The notes: generated by a model not told the origin, from the letters alone. A DNA stretch of 64,000 nucleotides from an uncultured Pseudoflavonifractor sp. (GCA_947651395.1 CANSYW010000006.1:1-64000); one strand, 5' to 3'; shown: positions 18,391-27,913, numbered from the stretch's first letter. Numbers and translations: made by a program.

Positions 18391-19392
18391 TTAGTGCTTC
18401 TCAGCGTACTCGATGGCGGCGTCACGGACCCAGTTGAAGCGGTCGTCATCAATGTTGTAGGGCACGGTGCAGTCGGCGCCGATCATAACGCCCACCTGGC
18501 CGCACTCGTCCAGGATCTTCCAGGTGGCCTCCTTGACCTCTTCCCTGGTGCCCTTGTCGATGATGCCGTCCTGGGCAAAGCCACCGAAGACGGGCTTGCC
18601 GTCGAAGACCTTTCTGCCCTCGCTGAGGGAGACCTTTTCCGCGTACACGGCGATGTTGTAAGCCGCGGCGGGATAGTTCTTGAACAGCTCCAGATTGTTG
18701 CGCGCGCCGGTGAAGCCGCAGATGTGCAGCAGGTTGATGGGGCTGAGCTTGTTGGCGTGCTCCATGATCCGCAGGTCGGAGGGAGTCACGAACTTGGTGA
18801 ACATATCGTCGGGGAAGTACTGGTTGCGGTTCTGGACGCTGAAGTACATGCCGTCCACGCCGCACTCCTTCAGGAGCATCTCGTTGTACTCAATGATGGT
18901 ATCGGTGAGAATGTCCAGGGCGCAGAACACGGAATCAGGATCCTCCGTCAGCCACTTGGGAAGCCGGGGATCGGGGTTGGTCATGCCGTCCAGGCTGCCC
19001 CGTAGCACCCGGATGGCGGAGAAGCCGGTGGCATAGATGGGAGCGTCCTTGCCCTCGTAGATCTCCATGACCCGCTGGGTCAGCTCCTTGGTCTTCTTGC
19101 CGAACAGGGAGTTCACGGAGGGGGGCTGGATCTTCCGCAGGTCAGAGGGCTTCTCCACAAAGGAGGTATCCAGGGGCAGAACCATCAGGGAATCGTTCAT
19201 GACCTTGATCACATCAGGATCAAAGACAGCCAGAGCCTCCCGGTGACCCTCAATGTTCCGCTCAAAGGCTTCAGGCAGCTCCAGACCCTTTTCCATCAGA
19301 TCGGGACCGCAGAAGTGATGGAAGAACGCCACCGGAACACGATCTACGGGCTCGTTTGCCAGGAACTTCATGAATCTTTCGCGCTTTGTCAT
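18391..19392 (-). CDS. Uroporphyrinogen decarboxylase-family (MtaA/CmuA-like) protein
   Basis: The 333-residue TIM-barrel protein belongs to the URO-D superfamily, which includes HemE and the zinc-dependent methyltransferases that act with corrinoid proteins. HHFCG near residue 25, LLHICGFTGA and MIGADCTVPYN provide His/Cys groups typical of the methyltransferase branch instead of HemE. It is the first gene of the operon and starts at ATG 19392 after GAGGT. No corrinoid protein gene is nearby, so the methyl acceptor, if any, is encoded elsewhere, or the protein has another function. Confidence 0.8.
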   Translation of the reverse strand: MTKRERFMKFLANEPVDRVPVAFFHHFCGPDLMEKGLELPEAFERNIEGHREALAVFDPDVIKVMNDSLMVLPLDTSFVEKPSDLRKIQPPSVNSLFGKKTKELTQRVMEIYEGKDAPIYATGFSAIRVLRGSLDGMTNPDPRLPKWLTEDPDSVFCALDILTDTIIEYNEMLLKECGVDGMYFSVQNRNQYFPDDMFTKFVTPSDLRIMEHANKLSPINLLHICGFTGARNNLELFKNYPAAAYNIAVYAEKVSLSEGRKVFDGKPVFGGFAQDGIIDKGTREEVKEATWKILDECGQVGVMIGADCTVPYNIDDDRFNWVRDAAIEYAEKH

Positions 19393-19416
19393 AAGGATTA
19401 CCTCTTTCTTTGTAAA

Positions 19417-19455
19417 ATTTAGGATTTGACATCCTCGTCATATTTAGGGTATCAT
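19417..19455 (+). promoter_or_regulatory. Promoter and putative LysR binding region
   Basis: On the plus strand TTGACA (19426-19431), an 18-bp spacer and TATCAT (19450-19455) form a good promoter 80 bp before the LysR start. It overlaps an inverted repeat AGGAT-N5-ATCCT (19421-19435) and two direct copies of ATTTAGG about 25 bp apart. This is where an autoregulated LysR protein controlling the divergent operon would bind. Confidence 0.6.
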
Positions 19456-19535
19456 AGAAATGGTTTTTTGGGAAATATGCAAACAGAATGGCATATGAAA
19501 AAAAGCTATACTATAGAGAGAGTAGAGGTACAGCT

Positions 19536-20477
19536 ATGAAACTGAAGGCATTGGAGTATTTTATTACTCTGGCGGAGTCTCGTTCCATCAACGAAGCTGC
19601 CCAAAAGCTATACATTGCCCAGCCCAGCCTGACCAAGGCCCTTCAGCTCTTCGAAGAAGAGATCGGCTGTCGTCTGTTCTATCGTGACAACGCGGGTATC
19701 CGTCTGACTGAGGTGGGGGAAAAGATCCTGCCGGAAGCCAAGCAGATCATGTCCTACTACAATGGCTGGCTGACGCTCTCCCAGCAGTGCACCCTGGAAA
19801 AGGTAAATGTTTACATCCAATACTCCTTCTCAAATTTTCTGCTTCCCGACGTGATCCTGAAATTCAAAAAGCAGCATCCCGACGTTCAGATCAACTGCGA
19901 GGTATGCTCTTCTCCCGAGCAGTATATCTCCCAGGACGTTGATCAGCCCGCTCTGGCGCTGTTTGTCTGCGGATCAAAAAATCCGGCCGACACCTACAGC
20001 AAGCTGCAGGGGAATCCCCCGGCCCTCCTCTTCCACGGTGCGTACCGCTGTCTGCTCAACACCGGGAGCCGCCTGGCCACCCGGGAGTCAGTCTCCCCGG
20101 AGGATCTCAAGGATCACTTCTGCGCCCTGCGCTCCACCATGGAAAACTCCTCCGCAGCCCTTGCCCCACTGTTGGACTGGCTGGTTCCCATCGTTTCGCC
20201 TAAGCAGCTCATCCGCTCGGAGTCGGTGGACAGTATCATCAACATGGTAGAGACCCACAACGACCTGTATGCCCTGTCCTATTATCCGGTGCTGAACCGA
20301 TATGAAGGGGTCCGCGCCGGGAGACTGATCGGCGTGCCCTTTTCAAATGATTGCTGCAACGGGGATCTGTGCCTGTTTTACTCCAAACGGGCCTGCCGCC
20401 GGCACCCGGAGCTGCAGGAGCTGGTGGATGAGATCCAGGAAAGCGCCCGGGCTTTTTTGGAGAAGGCGACCCAGTAG
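19536..20477 (+). CDS. LysR-family transcriptional regulator
   Basis: The 313-residue protein has the N-terminal winged helix (MKLKALEYFITLAESRSINE, then AAQKLYIAQPSLTKAL) and a C-terminal periplasmic-binding-like effector domain from about residue 90. The ATG at 19536 gives the canonical LysR N-terminus; the in-frame extension to 19488 has no better ribosome site. It is transcribed divergently from the eight-gene operon and is very probably its activator, as is usual for LysR genes. The inducer is unknown, presumably the imported substrate or a product. Confidence 0.92.
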   Translation: MKLKALEYFITLAESRSINEAAQKLYIAQPSLTKALQLFEEEIGCRLFYRDNAGIRLTEVGEKILPEAKQIMSYYNGWLTLSQQCTLEKVNVYIQYSFSNFLLPDVILKFKKQHPDVQINCEVCSSPEQYISQDVDQPALALFVCGSKNPADTYSKLQGNPPALLFHGAYRCLLNTGSRLATRESVSPEDLKDHFCALRSTMENSSAALAPLLDWLVPIVSPKQLIRSESVDSIINMVETHNDLYALSYYPVLNRYEGVRAGRLIGVPFSNDCCNGDLCLFYSKRACRRHPELQELVDEIQESARAFLEKATQ

Positions 20478-20502
20478 CGCTTTCGCGCGGCATATTTATA
20501 AC

Positions 20503-20544
20503 GAAAAAGGAGCGGCCAACCCATTCGGGTCGGCCGCTCCTTTT
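20503..20544. terminator. Bidirectional terminator between LysR gene and nucleoside permease gene
   Basis: A 14-bp stem, AAAAAGGAGCGGCC (20503-20516) with GGCCGCTCCTTTTT (20531-20544), is flanked by A- and T-tracts, so it can stop both convergent transcripts. Confidence 0.85.
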
Positions 20545-20589
20545 TGTCTTATTTCTGCCAGGGGGTACCCTTTCCTCCCCGGCTCTTTT

Positions 20590-21621
20590 TCAGCGCTGGC
20601 CCTTGTCGTAGGGAATGCCTTCCGCCTTGGGCGCTCTGGACTTCTTGGAGGTAAAGGCCAGCACCACCAGGGTGATGATGTAGGGCAGCATCCGGTAGAG
20701 ATGGGAGCTGATCCCCAGCTCGGCCAGCAGATAGACTCCGTCGCCGTTGATATCGATGGAGGGATAGGAGGCGGCGACACACTTGAACAGGCCGAAGATC
20801 AGCGCCGCTCCGGCGATGTTGCCCGGCTTCCAGTTGCCGAAGATCATAACCGCCAGGGCCAGGAAGCCAAAGCCCGCCACGTCGCCGGTGGAGGCGCAGT
20901 TAGCGGTGGTGAGGGCGTAGACAAAGCCGCCCATACCCGCCAGCGCGCCGGAGATCGTGGTGCCGGCGTACCGCATCTTATACACATTGATGCCCAGGGA
21001 ATCGGCGGCCTGCGGATTCTCGCCGCAGGAGCGCAGACGCAGGCCGAACTTGGTCTTGTAGAGCAGAATGGAGAGCACCACAAAGAGGATGATGCAGATG
21101 TAAGTTGCCAGATACACCTGGTGAAGGAGGGTATTGCCCAAAAAGCCCAGGTCGGCCTTCCGGTCAAAGCCCAGGGTGGTCTTCTTGATCATAAACCAGC
21201 TGGCGGCGTCTCCCGAAGCCATCTGGAGGGTGTTCTGGTTGGAGATGATCCGCACAAGGAAGAGCACCAGGGCGGGGGCCATCAGGTTCAGGGCCGTGCC
21301 GCCAATGGTCTGATCGGCCCGCAGATTTACCGAGGCAAAGCTGAGCAGCAGGGAGAACAGGGCGCCAAAGACAGCCGCCACCAGCATGGCCAGCAGCTCC
21401 AGCCCCTGGAGGGTCACCCACTGCTTGGCGGAAAAGGCGCCCATAATGGCGGGGTTGCCCTGCATGAGGCGCACAAAGAGCACACCCACAAAGGCGCCGA
21501 AGATCATAATACCTTCCAGAGCCAGGTTGATGATACCGCTGCGCTCGGCAAAAACGCCGGCCAGGGCCACGATCATCAGGGGAACAGCGTAGAGCAATGT
21601 CTGTTGGATCAGGAATGTCAT
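20590..21621 (-). CDS. Nucleoside ABC transporter permease (second subunit)
   Basis: The 343-residue integral membrane protein belongs to the branched BPD_transp_2 permeases of BMP-type nucleoside importers (NupQ-like). It has about eight to ten hydrophobic segments, and LRSCGENPQAADSLGINVYKMRY forms the cytoplasmic coupling loop contacting the ATPase. Its ATG overlaps the stop of the other permease by four bases, so the two are translationally coupled. It is the last gene of the transporter operon and is followed by a strong terminator. Confidence 0.92.
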   Translation of the reverse strand: MTFLIQQTLLYAVPLMIVALAGVFAERSGIINLALEGIMIFGAFVGVLFVRLMQGNPAIMGAFSAKQWVTLQGLELLAMLVAAVFGALFSLLLSFASVNLRADQTIGGTALNLMAPALVLFLVRIISNQNTLQMASGDAASWFMIKKTTLGFDRKADLGFLGNTLLHQVYLATYICIILFVVLSILLYKTKFGLRLRSCGENPQAADSLGINVYKMRYAGTTISGALAGMGGFVYALTTANCASTGDVAGFGFLALAVMIFGNWKPGNIAGAALIFGLFKCVAASYPSIDINGDGVYLLAELGISSHLYRMLPYIITLVVLAFTSKKSRAPKAEGIPYDKGQR

Positions 21622-22949
21622 ACCCGCTCCCCTCCTTTCTCTTCAACGGCGTCCGTCTCTTCCGGCCTGTCCGGTTCGGGCGGCGCCTCAGTTCCGGAAA
21701 GGGGCGCCGCAGCCGGAGCGGCGGGCGCCGCCTCCACGGCCGCTTTCTGCTTTCTTCTACTGCTGATGATCATCTTGATGACCAGAGAGAAGGCGCTGAG
21801 GTAGACGATGACCGAGATGATCACATCGGTGATGTATTCATTGTAGGCCGTCAGATTGGTCAGCTGCAGACCCACGATATTCAGCATGGACATGAAAATG
21901 CCGGTGAAGATGACCGCGATGGGATTGTTGGCCGCCAGCAGGGCCACGGGGATCCCGTTGAAGCCGGTGGCGGGAAGGGACTGATAGGTGGACCAGAAGA
22001 ACTCGGTGTTGCCCGACAGGTAGTAGAGGGCCGCGCCCGCCCCGGAGAGGGCGCCGGCGATGGCCATGGACAGCACGATATTGCGCTTGTCGTTGACCCC
22101 GGCGTACCGGGCGGCGTGCCGGTTGGAGCCGCAGGCCTTCAGCTCATAGCCCAGGGTGGTCTTGGTCATGAGGATGTAGACTCCGATGGCCATCAGGACG
22201 GCCACCAGGATCCCGGCGTTGATCTGAGAGCCGGGGAAGAGCTTATCCAGCCCCAGCTTGGCGGTCTGGACGCCGTTGCCCTTCACATAGGTCCAGGCCC
22301 CGTCCACCATGGTCTTGCCGTAGGCGGTCATGTAGACATAGCCGCTCTTGGTGTTCTCCACGGTGTTCTGGAAGACCTTGTTGGCGTCAAAAAACCAGGT
22401 GACCAGGTTGGCGGCGATCCAGTTGGTCATGATGCAGGCCAACACCTCGTTGATGTTGAGAAAGGCCTTGACCAGGCCGGGAATACAGCCCCACAGGGCG
22501 CCCGCCAGCATGCCGCCCAGGAAGGCCAGCAGCCACAGCAGGATCTTGGGCATGGCGTCGGCGGGGATCCCAAGGGCGATGGCCAGGGTGACCATGGTGC
22601 TCATGAGATACTGGCCCGGCGCGCCAATATTGAAGAGGCCCGTTTTAAAGGCCACCGCCACCGACAGTCCGGTGAGGATCAGGGGGGTGGCACGGAAGAG
22701 CATATTGCCGATGCTTTGCGGGTTGAAGCCCCAGGTGAGCGCGCCGGCGGCGTTTCGCCCGGTGCTGAAAATTCCGAAGAAGACCAGTCTGATGCCCTCC
22801 CAGGCGCTGGCCATCCCCAGGTTCGCGCTGAAGGCGCCCACCACCAGGATGAGGATACTGCCCACCAGCAGGCCGATGACAATGGAGACCAAAGAGGCTA
22901 CCACCGACTGCGCGCCGTCCTTTTCCAACAGTGTATGCCGCTGCTTCAT
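21618..22949 (-). CDS. Nucleoside ABC transporter permease (first subunit)
   Basis: The 443-residue permease (NupP-like) has about ten hydrophobic segments and the coupling loop YELKACGSNRHAARYAGV. An Ala/Pro/Glu-rich cytoplasmic tail of about 40 residues follows the last helix. It overlaps the ATPase gene by four bases at its start and the second permease at its end. With the BMP-family binding protein and the double ATPase it would form a purine- or general-nucleoside importer. Confidence 0.92.
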   Translation of the reverse strand: MKQRHTLLEKDGAQSVVASLVSIVIGLLVGSILILVVGAFSANLGMASAWEGIRLVFFGIFSTGRNAAGALTWGFNPQSIGNMLFRATPLILTGLSVAVAFKTGLFNIGAPGQYLMSTMVTLAIALGIPADAMPKILLWLLAFLGGMLAGALWGCIPGLVKAFLNINEVLACIMTNWIAANLVTWFFDANKVFQNTVENTKSGYVYMTAYGKTMVDGAWTYVKGNGVQTAKLGLDKLFPGSQINAGILVAVLMAIGVYILMTKTTLGYELKACGSNRHAARYAGVNDKRNIVLSMAIAGALSGAGAALYYLSGNTEFFWSTYQSLPATGFNGIPVALLAANNPIAVIFTGIFMSMLNIVGLQLTNLTAYNEYITDVIISVIVYLSAFSLVIKMIISSRRKQKAAVEAAPAAPAAAPLSGTEAPPEPDRPEETDAVEEKGGERV

Positions 22950-24505
22950 GCTCCCTCACCCTCCTTCCCGGTCATATCCATCCGCTTGGCGCCCGCCATG
23001 TAGAGGCCCAGCTCCTGTACGGTGGTCTGCTTGGGATCCAGCTCGCCCACGATCTCTCCCTCGTACATCACGAGGATCCGGTCGGAAAGGCTCATCACCT
23101 CATCCAGCTCCAGGCTGATGAGGAGCACCGCCTTGCCCTTGTCCCGCTCAGAGACCAGCTGTCCGTGAATGTACTCAATGGCGCCCACGTCCAGACCGCG
23201 GGTGGGCTGGACGGCTACGATAAGGGGTTTTTCCCGATCCACCTCACGGGCAATGATGGCCTTCTGCTGGTTGCCGCCCGACATGCTCCGGGCCCGGGTA
23301 ATAGGCCCCTGACCGGAACGGACGTCGTATTGCTCAATGAGCTTTTCCGAATACTCCCGCACCGCCTTTTGGTCAATGAAGCCCATGTGCTGGAACCGGG
23401 ACTCCCGGAAGCGCTGGAGCACCAGGTTCTGCTCCAGCGTAAAGTCCAGCACCAGGCCGTGCTTGTGCCGATCCTCGGGAATATGGCTCATTCGATCGCC
23501 CCGGTGACGGATGGAGGCGTGGGAGACGTCCTGACCGCAGAGCGTGACGGTGCCGCCGGAGCTCTTCTCCAGGCCGGTCAGACCGTAAACCAGCTCGGTC
23601 TGTCCGTTGCCGTCGATCCCCGCGATACAGAGGATCTCGCCCGCCCGGGCCTGGAAGGAGACATTGTTGACCGCGTTTTTCTTATGGCCCTTGGCCGGAA
23701 CGCAGAAGTCTTTGACCTCCAGCACCGGCTCGCCGGGCTGAGCGGGAGTCTTGGTCACCTCCAGCTGTACGGGACGACCCACCATCATGTTGGAAAGCGA
23801 CTGCTTATCGGTGTCCTTTGTATCCACGGTACCGATGTACTTGCCCTTGCGCAGAACGGTGACCCGGTCGGCCACCGCCATGATCTCGTTAAGCTTGTGG
23901 GAAATAAAGAGGATGCTCTTGCCCTCTCTGGCAAACTCCCGCATGGTATCCATCAGCTCATCGATCTCCTGGGGCGTAAGGACGGCGGTGGGCTCGTCGA
24001 AGATGAGTATCTCATTGTCCCGATAGAGCATCTTCAGAATCTCCACCCGCTGCTGCATACCTACGGTGATGTCCTCCACCTTGGCATCCAGATCCACTTT
24101 CAGCCCGTAGCGTTGGGAGAGGGACTCCACCTTGGCGCGGGCCTCCTTCTTCTGGAGGAAGCCGCCCCTGGTGGTCTCCGCGCCCAAAATGATGTTGTCC
24201 AGGACCGTAAATACATCAATGAGCTTGAAGTGCTGGTGGACCATGCCGATGCCCAGGGCAGTGGCGTCATTGGGGTCGTTGATCTTGACCTCCTGGCCGT
24301 TTTTCTTGATGATCCCCTTCTCCGGCTGGTAGAGACCAAATAGGACGCTCATCAGCGTGGACTTGCCCGCGCCGTTCTCTCCCAGCAGCGCATGGATCTC
24401 TCCCCGCCGAAGCTGGAGCGTGATATCATCATTGGCGATGATACCGGGGAACTCTTTGGTGATGTGGAGCATCTCAATGATGTTCTCAGCTTCCATAGTC
24501 CTCAT
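22946..24505 (-). CDS. Nucleoside ABC transporter ATP-binding protein (two ABC domains)
   Basis: The 519-residue protein (NupO-like) has two ATPase domains. The first has Walker [10 protein letters not shown] near residue 43 and Walker [14 protein letters not shown]. The second has a degenerate Walker A ([11 protein letters not shown]), the signature SGGNQQK and the Walker B-like [14 protein letters not shown], as is usual in the sugar/nucleoside subgroup. The ATG at 24505 has AGGAAG upstream. It lies after a terminator that separates it from the binding protein gene, so expression of the membrane parts is probably lower than that of the binding protein. Confidence 0.94.
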   Translation of the reverse strand: MRTMEAENIIEMLHITKEFPGIIANDDITLQLRRGEIHALLGENGAGKSTLMSVLFGLYQPEKGIIKKNGQEVKINDPNDATALGIGMVHQHFKLIDVFTVLDNIILGAETTRGGFLQKKEARAKVESLSQRYGLKVDLDAKVEDITVGMQQRVEILKMLYRDNEILIFDEPTAVLTPQEIDELMDTMREFAREGKSILFISHKLNEIMAVADRVTVLRKGKYIGTVDTKDTDKQSLSNMMVGRPVQLEVTKTPAQPGEPVLEVKDFCVPAKGHKKNAVNNVSFQARAGEILCIAGIDGNGQTELVYGLTGLEKSSGGTVTLCGQDVSHASIRHRGDRMSHIPEDRHKHGLVLDFTLEQNLVLQRFRESRFQHMGFIDQKAVREYSEKLIEQYDVRSGQGPITRARSMSGGNQQKAIIAREVDREKPLIVAVQPTRGLDVGAIEYIHGQLVSERDKGKAVLLISLELDEVMSLSDRILVMYEGEIVGELDPKQTTVQELGLYMAGAKRMDMTGKEGEGA

Positions 24506-24608
24506 CCCGCTTCCTGTCTAAAATATAGAAATCAGGCACCTGAAATAGCCATTCTTTGAATATTATACCGTAGCGTCGAAAAAAAGACAAGTATTTCACG
24601 GATAAAAA

Positions 24609-24638
24609 ACAGACGGGACGCAAAAGCGTCCCGTCTGT
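24609..24638 (-). terminator. Terminator between binding protein and transporter genes
   Basis: A perfect 13-bp stem ACAGACGGGACGC/GCGTCCCGTCTGT with loop AAAA is followed on the minus strand by TTTTTTATC. It lies 18 bp after the binding protein gene and 100 bp before the ATPase gene, so partial readthrough would set their ratio. Confidence 0.85.
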
Positions 24639-24655
24639 CTTGAAAACGAAAGGAA

Positions 24656-25858
24656 TCAGATGATGTTCAGCTTCAGGTTGGACCAATCCTGCTCCAGGCC
24701 GGTCTCGTAGTCGGCGTCGATGGCCAGCTTGCCGGACACGATGTCGGCCAGCTGGGCCTCGTACTCGGCCACGGTGTAGGTCTCCATGGTCCAGGTGGCG
24801 GTGGGCAGGCCCACGGCGTCGTCCTTGGCGCCCAGAGCGGTGCCCTGGCCGCCGATCTCGGCAAAGCTGCCGTCATAGACCTTGGCCACAGCCCACTGCA
24901 CGGCGCTGGACAGGCCCTTCATGGCGGAGGTCAGCACGGTGTCGGACTCGAAGGACTGGTCCACGTCCACACCCACCACGAAGCAGTCGTTGGCGGAAGC
25001 GGCAGCGGAGACGGACTGGAACATGGAACCGCCGCAGGCGAAGATGACCTCAGTGCCGCTGGTGTACCAGCCGTTGGCCATGGTCTGCAGCTCGGGGGAG
25101 GCGGAGAAGGAGGCGCCGTACTCCCAGGAGTAGTTCATCTCCACGTTCTTGCCCATCTCAGCGGCAGCGGCGTTGGCGCCCTGGACAAAGCCGTAGCCGA
25201 AGCGGCAGCAGGCGGGGTTGGTGCCGCCGCCACCACCGGTGAAGCCCAGCTTCTCAAAGCCTTCCTTCACCACGGCGTAACCGGCCAGGTAGCCGCTCTG
25301 CTCCTCCTGGAAGGAGATGCCGGCCACGTTGTCCAGACCGATGGGATAACCGTCAATGAAGACGAAGGGGACCTCGGGGTTCTCCTCGGCAGCCCGCTTC
25401 AGAGCGCCCTCCTGCATAAAGCCGGCGCACACAACCACCTTGGCGCCGCCGTCCACGGCGGCCTTCATGGCGTCGTAACGGTCGTCGTCAGTGGCCTGAT
25501 CGCCGTTGGCGGGCTGATAGTACTTGTAGCTCAGGCCGTTGGCGTCGGCGTACAGCTTCACGCCGTCATAAGTACCCTGGTTGAAGGACTTATCCTTGAG
25601 CTGGCCCACGTCGGTGATGAAGGCCACCTCGTACTTGCCGTCGGCGGAGGTCATGTTGTCGGGGATGTCGTCGGCGGTCTTCTCAGCGGGCTCGACAGCC
25701 TTGCTCTCCACAGGCTCGGCGGCCTGGCTCTGAGCGGGCTCAGCGGCCTTGCTCTCCTCGGGAGCGGGGGTGGTAGTGGCGCCGCCGCCGCAGGCGGCCA
25801 GGCTCAGCATCATGGAACCGGACAGGAGCAGCGCAAGGAGCTTACTGGTCTTGTTCAT
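24656..25858 (-). CDS. BMP-family nucleoside-binding lipoprotein
   Basis: The 400-residue lipoprotein is the extracellular substrate-binding part of the importer. A signal peptide ends in the lipobox LSLAAC with Cys23, followed by a Pro/Glu/Ala/Ser-rich linker (to about residue 65) and the Bmp/PnrA domain (KYEVAFITDVGQLKDKSFNQ onward). Known members bind purine nucleosides. The ATG at 25858 is preferred over 25879 because AAAGGAAGG lies nine bases upstream of it. It has its own promoter and terminator and is probably the most highly expressed gene of the set. Confidence 0.94.
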   Translation of the reverse strand: MNKTSKLLALLLSGSMMLSLAACGGGATTTPAPEESKAAEPAQSQAAEPVESKAVEPAEKTADDIPDNMTSADGKYEVAFITDVGQLKDKSFNQGTYDGVKLYADANGLSYKYYQPANGDQATDDDRYDAMKAAVDGGAKVVVCAGFMQEGALKRAAEENPEVPFVFIDGYPIGLDNVAGISFQEEQSGYLAGYAVVKEGFEKLGFTGGGGGTNPACCRFGYGFVQGANAAAAEMGKNVEMNYSWEYGASFSASPELQTMANGWYTSGTEVIFACGGSMFQSVSAAASANDCFVVGVDVDQSFESDTVLTSAMKGLSSAVQWAVAKVYDGSFAEIGGQGTALGAKDDAVGLPTATWTMETYTVAEYEAQLADIVSGKLAIDADYETGLEQDWSNLKLNII

Positions 25859-25918
25859 TTCAGTATACCTTCCTTTCATTTTTACCCAGAACAGTTTATG
25901 TCTGGCTTTTGCCTTTCC

Positions 25919-25947
25919 ATTATAGCGTTTCCCGGCGAAAAAAGCAA
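25919..25947 (-). promoter_or_regulatory. Promoter of the binding protein gene
   Basis: On the minus strand TTGCTT (25947-25942), a 17-bp spacer and a consensus TATAAT (25924-25919) are seen. The leader is only about 55 bases, too short for a purine riboswitch. Confidence 0.8.
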
Positions 25948-26005
25948 TCCATTCTTTACAAAAGTGTTACAAAAATTTTTGGTGGAAATGCCCGAAAGCA
26001 GACAG

Positions 26006-26037
26006 ACAGGGGGACACGCCAAAGCGTGTCCCCCTGT
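26006..26037 (-). terminator. Terminator after deoC
   Basis: A perfect 14-bp stem ACAGGGGGACACGC/GCGTGTCCCCCTGT with a 4-base loop lies four bases after the deoC stop. The T-tract is weak on the minus strand and stronger on the plus strand. Confidence 0.7.
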
Positions 26038-26040
26038 TTT

Positions 26041-26706
26041 TCAATAGCCTTCCCCCTGCTGGCCCTTGGCCAGCTTGACGATGCGGCTGGTGCCCAGCCG
26101 GTCGGCGCCCAGAGCGATGAAGTCCTCGGCGTCCTGGAGGGACGTGATCCCACCCGCGGCCTTGATCTTCACATTGGGGCCCACGTGGGCCTTAAAGAGC
26201 TTCACATCCTCCCGGGTGGCCCCGGCGGTGGAGAAGCCGGTGGAGGTCTTGATATAGTCCGCTCCGGATTCGGTGACGATCTCGCACATCCTGATCTTCT
26301 CCTCCTCGGTGAGCAGGCAGGTCTCTACGATCACCTTCAGGATACGGCCGGAGCAGCTCTGCTTGATCGCCTTGATCTCCTCCAGCAGTCGATCCCAGCG
26401 CTGCGCCTTTACCCAGCCAATGTTGATGACCATGTCGATCTCATCCGCGCCGTGGCGAATGGCGTTCTCAGTCTCAAACACCTTCACCGCCGTGGTGGAA
26501 TAGCCGTTGGGGAATCCGATGACGGTGCATACCTTCAGACGCTCTCCCAGATACTCGTTGGCCCGCTTGACAAAAGAGGGCGGGATACAGACGCTGGCAC
26601 AGCCGAATTTCAGGCCGTCGTCACAAATTTCCCTGATCTGTTCCCAGGTGCACTCCTGCTTGAGAAGGGTGTGGTCGCAGCGGCTCAATATCTCACGAAG
26701 TTCCAT
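26041..26706 (-). CDS. deoC: Deoxyribose-phosphate aldolase
   Basis: DeoC cleaves 2-deoxyribose-5-phosphate to glyceraldehyde-3-phosphate and acetaldehyde in deoxynucleoside breakdown. The 221 residues include EIDMVINIG (Asp91) and the Schiff-base lysine in DYIKTSTGF (Lys153), followed by KAAGGI. The ATG at 26706 follows AAAGGAAG. It lies just upstream of the nucleoside importer, which would supply its substrate after phosphorolysis. No nucleoside phosphorylase is in this window. Confidence 0.96.
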   Translation of the reverse strand: MELREILSRCDHTLLKQECTWEQIREICDDGLKFGCASVCIPPSFVKRANEYLGERLKVCTVIGFPNGYSTTAVKVFETENAIRHGADEIDMVINIGWVKAQRWDRLLEEIKAIKQSCSGRILKVIVETCLLTEEEKIRMCEIVTESGADYIKTSTGFSTAGATREDVKLFKAHVGPNVKIKAAGGITSLQDAEDFIALGADRLGTSRIVKLAKGQQGEGY

Positions 26707-26770
26707 ACTATCTCTTCCTTTCTCGTAGACGATCCTTCTATTCTATGCCTCCCGGAAACTGTGGGCCGTC

Positions 26771-27883
26771 TCAAAGCTCGACCAGCTCATATTTCCGGAC
26801 CCCCAGGCCCAGTTTTTCAGCGTGGATCAGGCCGGACTCCCAGTCGGTGTCCGGATGGGCCATATGGAACACATCGTGGGTGTGGCCTGCGCCCTCCCCG
26901 GTGTCCGCCGCGCTGCCGGGGATCACCGGCTGACGGTTGGCCGCGTCCACGCAGGCCTGATCCAGCGCCACCGGGTCAAAGGAGGCAAACATTCCCACAT
27001 CGGGAATGATGGGGATGTCATTATGACTGTCGCAGTCGCACTCGGGGGACACATCCACCAGCATGCTGATATGGAAGGCGGACTTGCCCGCCAGGGCCGC
27101 TTTGGCATACTCCGCGATCTTCTTATTCATTACCGGCTTCGCCTCGTCCCACTTGGTCATAATGGCGCCCTTGGGACAGTAGGCAATGCAGTAGCCGCAG
27201 CCCACACAGTGTTCCTCATCGATGACCGCCTTATGATCCACCACATGGACTCCGTTGTTGGCGCAGTTTTTCACACACATCCCACAGCCGATGCACTGCT
27301 TGGCGGAGATCCTGGGCGTACCACTGCTGTGCATCTCCATCTTGCCCGCCTTGGAGCCGCAACCCATACCGATGTTCTTCAGCGCGCCGCCGAAGCCCGC
27401 GTTTATGTGGCCCTTGAAGTGGTTCAGGGAGATGAGCACGTCCGCCTCCACGATGGCGGAGCCCAGCTTGGCCTCCTTGACATACTCACCGCCCTCCACG
27501 GGAACCGCCCGCTCTTCCGTGCCCCGCAGGCCGTCCGCAATGATGGTATGCACGCCGGTGGCCAGAGGATTATAGCCATTCATATAGGCCGCATCCAGAT
27601 GATTGAGGGCGTTGTTCCGATAGCCCACATAGAGCGTGTTGCAGTCGGTGAGGAAAGGGATGCCGCCCCTGGCCTTGATATGGTCGCAGAGCACCCGGGC
27701 ATATTGCTGACGGAGAAACGCCATGTTGCCGACCTCTCCGAAGTGGAGCTTCACCGCCACAAACTTGTCCTGAAAATCGATCTGGTCAATGCCCGCCCTT
27801 GTGATGAGCCGCTCAAATTTTTGCAGCAGGCTGTCTCCCGGGGCCACATGCATGTCGGTAAAATAGACCTTTGGATCCGCCAT
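26771..27883 (-). CDS. DUF362 protein with two [4Fe-4S] ferredoxin motifs
   Basis: The 370-residue cytoplasmic protein has an N-terminal DUF362 domain (VKLHFGEVGN near residue 46) and a central 2x[4Fe-4S] ferredoxin-type insert, CIGCGMCVKNC and CVGCGYCIAYCPKG, around residues 195-235. A second DUF362 half follows. Proteins of this group are common in anaerobes; their reaction is unknown and an electron-transfer function is likely. It lies between ybaB and deoC on the same strand. The ATG at 27883 follows GGGAGAAG. Confidence 0.85.
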   Translation of the reverse strand: MADPKVYFTDMHVAPGDSLLQKFERLITRAGIDQIDFQDKFVAVKLHFGEVGNMAFLRQQYARVLCDHIKARGGIPFLTDCNTLYVGYRNNALNHLDAAYMNGYNPLATGVHTIIADGLRGTEERAVPVEGGEYVKEAKLGSAIVEADVLISLNHFKGHINAGFGGALKNIGMGCGSKAGKMEMHSSGTPRISAKQCIGCGMCVKNCANNGVHVVDHKAVIDEEHCVGCGYCIAYCPKGAIMTKWDEAKPVMNKKIAEYAKAALAGKSAFHISMLVDVSPECDCDSHNDIPIIPDVGMFASFDPVALDQACVDAANRQPVIPGSAADTGEGAGHTHDVFHMAHPDTDWESGLIHAEKLGLGVRKYELVEL

Positions 27884-27913
27884 ATCGCTTCTCCCTTCTG
27901 TATCGCCGTATTT

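Noticed and set aside
25859..25912. Purine riboswitch before the nucleoside-binding protein gene
   Set aside because: The leader after the mapped promoter is only about 55 bases and lacks the three-way junction.
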